Below are positions 60,186 through 64,000 of a stretch of DNA of 64,000 bases, one piece after another; within the stretch, counting starts at the first letter, position 1, and each line of letters opens with the position of its first letter. This DNA comes from Bifidobacterium breve (lineage in GTDB: Bacteria > Actinomycetota > Actinomycetes > Nanopelagicales > Nanopelagicaceae): contig CAMDBB010000001.1 of assembly GCA_945889195.1 (NCBI GenBank), positions 202,766-266,765 on the forward strand, written 5' to 3'. The notes beneath the pieces are model-generated. The model saw nothing but the letters and a program-made list of their open reading frames with translations, ran no database searches and was not told where the DNA came from. A program made the translations under genes and the position numbers.

Positions 60186-61042
60186 AACAGGCCAGAGTCT
60201 TGCGCACGGCGCACGATTTCTAGCGCAAGCCACAACGCGGGCGCGGCAAAGAGAACTGAATCAAGGCGATCCATGATGCCGCCGTGTCCTGGGAGAAGTG
60301 AGCCCATATCTTTAATCGCCATATCGCGCTTGAGCGCTGATTCAATGAGATCTCCTGCAGTTGCAGTGAAGACTGTGACAAGTCCTGCAATTGCACCCAG
60401 CCACCAATCAGATTGCATAATGTAAACAAAAGCGAGTGATCCACCAATGGTTGTAAAGATAAGTGAGCCCACTAAACCTTCAATGGTCTTCTTAGGGCTG
60501 ATCTTCGGTGCAAGTGGGTGCTTACCGAATAACACGCCAGTTAAGTAGGCAAAGGTGTCATTGCATCCGACAAGAACAACGAGTGTCATGACGCGCTCTA
60601 AGCCGTTGTATGGACGAGCGAGCAGAATCAGAAAGCCAGCAAGAAATGGCAGATACATCAAGACCAGCGCTGATGCTGATGCGGTCTTTACAAAGTTCTC
60701 TGTTCCGCGCGGCAGTTGCAGCACCAATAAACAAGGAAAGGCAATTGCTGTAGCAACGGCGAGCCCTGAAACTCCCCCGATCCATGTTGCAGCTGAGAGG
60801 CCAACGCCTGCTCCGGCCAACGCCCAAAAAGGAAGATGAATACTGGCAGCCGATAACGCGCGATTGAGTTCGCGGATTCCAAGAAGAACTGCGATTGCAA
60901 CTAAAGCTGCGAAGAAGATGCGATAAGTGGCAAGGGAGGCCCAGACCAAGAGAACAAGGAGGATGCTGACGGCGATAGATGGCAATAGTTTTCGACCAGC
61001 GCGCTTATTAATAGCCTCGTTGATCGAATGTAAATCAGACAC
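60182..61042 (-). CDS. cdsA: Phosphatidate cytidylyltransferase
   Basis: Membrane enzyme making CDP-diacylglycerol, the precursor used by PgsA. From GTG 61042 ([18 protein letters not shown]) it has 286 residues and about eight spans. The family signature is in [22 protein letters not shown] near the C-terminus. The frame is open to 61129, but that overlaps frr and is not conserved. It overlaps rlmN by 4 nt. The pyrH-frr-cdsA order is standard. Confidence 0.95.
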   Translation of the reverse strand: MSDLHSINEAINKRAGRKLLPSIAVSILLVLLVWASLATYRIFFAALVAIAVLLGIRELNRALSAASIHLPFWALAGAGVGLSAATWIGGVSGLAVATAIAFPCLLVLQLPRGTENFVKTASASALVLMYLPFLAGFLILLARPYNGLERVMTLVVLVGCNDTFAYLTGVLFGKHPLAPKISPKKTIEGLVGSLIFTTIGGSLAFVYIMQSDWWLGAIAGLVTVFTATAGDLIESALKRDMAIKDMGSLLPGHGGIMDRLDSVLFAAPALWLALEIVRRAQDSGLL

Positions 61043-61070
61043 GGTAAGTGAACTTCTTTTGTGGAAGTCT

Positions 61071-61634
61071 TTAGACTTCGAGAAGTTCAGCCTCCTTATG
61101 CTTGAGCAGCTCATCAATCTTTGCGACATGATCTGAAGTGATTTTTTCGAGCTCTTTCTCGCCGCGGCTTAAATCATCCTTTGAGATATCTCCATCTTTC
61201 TCTGCCTTCTCCATCGCTTCTTTCGCTGTGCGACGGATATTGCGCATGGAAATCTTTGAATCTTCAGCCTTTGTCTTGGCAACCTTGATGTAATCCTTGC
61301 GGCGCTCTTCTGTCAGCTGAGGGAAGTTAACGCGAATGACTGCGCCATCAGATGCTGGATTTACGCCCAAATCTGATTCGCGGATCGCCTTTTCGATCGA
61401 TGTCATTGCGCCCTTATCGAAGGGCGAAACAATCGCCATACGTGATTCAGGAACTTGAATGGAAGCAAGCTGTGAGAGCGCTGTGTAGGTACCGTAGTAA
61501 TCGACCATGATCTTGTTAAACATGGCAGGGTGAGCACGGCCTGTGCGGATTGCGCCGAAATCATCTTTAGCAACTTCGACAGCCTTATTCATCTTATCTG
61601 TCGCCTCTTTGAGTGCGCTTGCTACATCTGCCAT
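61071..61634 (-). CDS. frr: Ribosome recycling factor
   Basis: Splits terminated 70S ribosomes together with EF-G. The 187 residues have the usual three-helix layout, with FGAIRTGRAHPAMFNKIMVDYYG near the N-terminus and VNFPQLTEERRKDYIKVAK in the middle. GAAGGAG lies about eight nt before the ATG. A perfect 10-bp hairpin over the pyrH stop lies between the two genes. Confidence 0.97.
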   Translation of the reverse strand: MADVASALKEATDKMNKAVEVAKDDFGAIRTGRAHPAMFNKIMVDYYGTYTALSQLASIQVPESRMAIVSPFDKGAMTSIEKAIRESDLGVNPASDGAVIRVNFPQLTEERRKDYIKVAKTKAEDSKISMRNIRRTAKEAMEKAEKDGDISKDDLSRGEKELEKITSDHVAKIDELLKHKEAELLEV

Positions 61635-61653
61635 GTGATTGCTCCTTCAGTTG

Positions 61654-61676
61654 ACTCTCGTCTAGGAGACGAGAGT
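61654..61676 (-). other. Perfect 10-bp hairpin over the pyrH stop codon
   Basis: On the minus strand ACTCTCGTCT, a three-nt loop and AGACGAGAGT form a perfect stem. The pyrH stop TAG (61664-61662) begins in the loop and reaches two bases into the stem. There is no U-tract, and the frr ribosome binding site follows within ten nt. It is an RNA processing, stability or coupling element rather than a terminator. Confidence 0.6.
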
Positions 61677-62384
61677 TCCAATCTTTTCGCCACGGACTGC
61701 GCGGCCGATATTTCCGTTGGTCATCAAGTCGAAGACAACAATCGGTAGCTTGTTCTCGCGGCAGAGGCTAAAGGCTGCAGCATCTGCGACAGCGAGTGAC
61801 TTCTGGAGAACTTCGTCATAAGAAATAGTGTCGAACTTTGTTGCGTTCTTATCTTTACGAGGATCTGCGTTATAGACGCCATCGACTCCGGACTTTGCGA
61901 GCAAGAGAGCGCCGGCGCCAATTTCAAGGGCGCGCTGGGCTGCAACGGTATCTGTTGTAAAGAATGGCATTCCAGCGCCTGCACCGAAGATCACGACGCG
62001 ACCCTTTTCAAGGTGGCGAATAGCGCGACGTGGAACATATGGTTCGGCAACTTGGCCCATAGTGATTGCTGTTTGGACGCGGGTATCAACGCCCTCTTTT
62101 TCTAGAAAATCTTGTAGCGCAAGGCAGTTCATAACTGTGCCGAGCATTCCCATGTAGTCAGCGCGTGAGCGTTCCATGCCACGTTCAGAGAGTTCGGCGC
62201 CGCGGAAGAAGTTTCCGCCACCCACCACGATTGCAATCTGTACGCCGCTGCGCACAACATCTGCGATCTGCTTTGCTACATCTTGTAAGACATCAGGATC
62301 AACACCGATGCCCTTCTTGCCACCAAAAACTTCACCAGAAAGCTTAAGGAGCACTCTGCCGTAATTCCCTCTAGAACCTGGCAT
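61662..62384 (-). CDS. pyrH: Uridylate kinase
   Basis: Hexameric UMP kinase of the amino acid kinase fold. The 240 residues include [30 protein letters not shown], the ATP region [15 protein letters not shown] and a final [23 protein letters not shown] lies close before the ATG. It sits between tsf (31 nt upstream) and frr in the standard rpsB-tsf-pyrH-frr cluster. Confidence 0.97.
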   Translation of the reverse strand: MPGSRGNYGRVLLKLSGEVFGGKKGIGVDPDVLQDVAKQIADVVRSGVQIAIVVGGGNFFRGAELSERGMERSRADYMGMLGTVMNCLALQDFLEKEGVDTRVQTAITMGQVAEPYVPRRAIRHLEKGRVVIFGAGAGMPFFTTDTVAAQRALEIGAGALLLAKSGVDGVYNADPRKDKNATKFDTISYDEVLQKSLAVADAAAFSLCRENKLPIVVFDLMTNGNIGRAVRGEKIGTLVS

Positions 62385-62415
62385 GAGTGCTCCCTTCGTT
62401 TTACCTAACGTTACT

Positions 62416-63243
62416 TTACTGACCTACGCGGAAACGGTGGAATGCCTTGACGGCGGTTCCTGCTTCATCGAGGATCTGCTTCACGGTCTTCTTGGCATCC
62501 TTAGCGAAAGCCTGCTCGATCAGTGAAACTTCCTTCACAAATCCAGTGACGCGGCCTTCGATAATCTTCGAAAGCGATGCTTCTGGCTTACCTTCGGCGC
62601 GAGCTGTCTCTTCGGCCAAGCGACGCTCGGTCTCGATGAGCTCTGCTGGAACATCTTCGCGGTTAACGAAGCGTGGTGCGAAAGCTGCGATGTGCTGTGC
62701 AACATCCTTACCAACTTCAGCTGCTTCCTTAGCGAGTGCAACCAAGACGCCAACCTGAGGTGGCAAATCTGGGCTTGTCTTGTGAAGGTAGAGACCAACT
62801 GGTCCTTCGATCACTGCCACGTTACGGATTTCAATCTTCTCGCCGAGTGTTGCGTTTCCTTCATCGATTACAGACTGAACGGTCTTGCCGTTAGCCATAG
62901 TGGAAGAGAGGAATGCAGCAACATCTGCTGACTTTGATGAGACAAGGTGGTCAACGAGTTCATCGCCGAGTGCAATAAAGCGCTCACCCTTTGCAACGAA
63001 GTCTGTCTCGCAGTTGAGTTCGAGCATGACACCAAGGTCACCTGAAACCTTAGCTACGACCAAACCATTTGAAGTTAAGCGACCTTCGCGCTTTGTAACG
63101 CCCTTTTGTCCCTTAACGCGAATGATTTCAATCGCCTTGTCATAATCGCCATCTGCTTCATCAAGCGCCTTCTTGCAATCGAGCATTCCTGCTGCAGTTG
63201 CTTCGCGTAGGCGCTTTACATCATCTGCTGAATAGTTAGCCAA
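62416..63243 (-). CDS. tsf: Elongation factor Ts
   Basis: Nucleotide exchange factor for EF-Tu. The 275 residues open with [20 protein letters not shown] and contain the diagnostic [13 protein letters not shown]. The start codon is TTG at 63243, with GGAGG ten nt upstream inside the end of rpsB. It follows the rpsB stop by 5 nt, so the two genes are coupled. Confidence 0.97.
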   Translation of the reverse strand: MANYSADDVKRLREATAAGMLDCKKALDEADGDYDKAIEIIRVKGQKGVTKREGRLTSNGLVVAKVSGDLGVMLELNCETDFVAKGERFIALGDELVDHLVSSKSADVAAFLSSTMANGKTVQSVIDEGNATLGEKIEIRNVAVIEGPVGLYLHKTSPDLPPQVGVLVALAKEAAEVGKDVAQHIAAFAPRFVNREDVPAELIETERRLAEETARAEGKPEASLSKIIEGRVTGFVKEVSLIEQAFAKDAKKTVKQILDEAGTAVKAFHRFRVGQ

Positions 63244-63248
63244 TTTAC

Positions 63249-64000
63249 TTATGCCTCCACTGTTGTTGCTGGTGCTTCGGGTGATGCTGATTCGAGAATC
63301 TCTTTTGCGAGTTCTTCGGACGCAACTGCAGCCGGTGCTGGTGCAGCAGCTGTACGAGCCTTGAGGCCCTCAACGATTGCATCGGTGATAACGCGAGTAA
63401 GAAGCTCGATTGAGCGAATCGCATCATCATTACCTGGAATCTTGTAATCAACTTCATCTGGATCGCAGTTGGTATCAAGGATTGCGATGACAGGAATACC
63501 AAGCTTTTTAGCTTCCTGAACAGCGAGGTGCTCCTTCTTGGTGTCAACAACCCAGATTGCTGAAGGCAGCTTGGTCATGTTGCGGATACCGTCGAGGTTC
63601 TTGAAAAGCTTTTCGCGCTCACGGCGAAGAACTAGAAGTTCCTTCTTTGTAAGCAGAAGATCGTTAGCTGTCTCAAGAGCTTCGAGTTCCTTGAGGCGCT
63701 GAATACGCTTGTAGACAGTTGGGAAGTTGGTGAGCATTCCACCCAACCAGCGCTCTGTAACGGTTGGCATTCCAACGCGAGCTGCTTGGTCGATGATTGG
63801 CTTGTGAGCCTGCTTCTTTGTTCCTACGAATAGGACGTGGCCACCCTTAGCAACAGTGTCCTTAACGAATGCATATGCAGAGTCGATAAGTGCAAGTGAT
63901 TGCTGGATGTCGATGATGTAGATGCCATTGCGTTCTGTGAAAATAAAACGCTTCATCTTTGGATTCCAACGACGAGTCTGGTGTCCGAAGTGGACTCCGC
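63249..64000 (-). CDS. rpsB: Ribosomal protein uS2 (5' end cut by window)
   Basis: Small-subunit ribosomal protein. The frame is open to the right edge; the 14 codons before the internal ATG 63956 read [14 protein letters not shown], which is conserved S2 sequence. So the true start lies about a dozen codons beyond 64000. Family motifs [27 protein letters not shown] and [18 protein letters not shown] are present. The last 35 residues are Ala/Glu-rich. tsf follows at 5 nt. Confidence 0.97.
   Translation of the reverse strand, partial: GVHFGHQTRRWNPKMKRFIFTERNGIYIIDIQQSLALIDSAYAFVKDTVAKGGHVLFVGTKKQAHKPIIDQAARVGMPTVTERWLGGMLTNFPTVYKRIQRLKELEALETANDLLLTKKELLVLRREREKLFKNLDGIRNMTKLPSAIWVVDTKKEHLAVQEAKKLGIPVIAILDTNCDPDEVDYKIPGNDDAIRSIELLTRVITDAIVEGLKARTAAAPAPAAVASEELAKEILESASPEAPATTVEA

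Overview
The window reads as a piece of a small, streamlined actinobacterial chromosome. Gene order follows the conserved actinobacterial core (amtB-glnB-glnD, smc-ftsY, rpmF-rnc, dapA-thyX, clgR-cinA-pgsA, hup-leuD-leuC-iclR, recA-recX). Further markers are SepIVA, ClgR, DUF3046, a mycoredoxin-like protein, HU with a lysine-rich tail, ThyX and RNase J. Base composition is close to balanced, intergenic gaps are tiny, many neighbours overlap by 1-4 nt, and several proteins are shorter than their relatives. This combination fits the freshwater acI group (Nanopelagicales, e.g. Planktophila/Nanopelagicus-like). That assignment is inference, because no rRNA gene is present. Nearly all genes lie on the minus strand.

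Layout. 1-3.3 kb: nitrogen operon amtB-glnB-glnD (glnD cut by the left edge). 3.3-13.1 kb: recG, rsmD, coaD, sepIVA, yceD, rpmF, rnc, smc, ftsY. 13.2-18 kb: rpmB (+), thiL, a small Lrp-type gene (+), ddl, gpsA, plsC and hup. 18-21 kb: leuD-leuC, with a divergent IclR-type regulator. 21-26.3 kb: recA-recX, yaaA (+), an alpha/beta hydrolase, DUF3046, TetR, clgR, cinA and pgsA. 26.3-34.3 kb: rimO, a RodZ-like protein, ftsK, rnj, dapA and thyX. 34.3-37.6 kb: azlCD (+), mycoredoxin, dapB and an M16 peptidase. 37.6-47 kb: pnp, rpsO, ribF, truB, rbfA, infB, nusA and rimP. 47-64 kb: a TauE-like exporter, proS, ispG, rip, dxr, an inserted polyamine module (potDABC, aldehyde dehydrogenase, DinB-like), rlmN, cdsA, frr, pyrH, tsf and rpsB (cut by the right edge).

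Most genes are housekeeping: translation and ribosome assembly, RNA decay, chromosome segregation, DNA repair, lysine/leucine/isoprenoid/lipid synthesis and nitrogen sensing. The parts that look accessory are azlCD, the TauE-like exporter and the polyamine uptake/aldehyde oxidation module set between rlmN and dxr.

I see no CRISPR array, insertion sequence, prophage, rRNA or convincing tRNA gene, and no clearly new multi-gene system. The most interesting signals are regulatory. They are GlnR-like boxes before amtB; a recA promoter matching the PafBC-type motif with a perfect LexA-type box on its expected start site; dyad clusters before hup; an operator-like dyad around the potD -10 box; structured leaders at rpsO and pnp; a perfect hairpin over the pyrH stop codon; and two genes (rnc, recX) whose conserved N-termini have no standard start codon. 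No gap between genes exceeds 300 bases.
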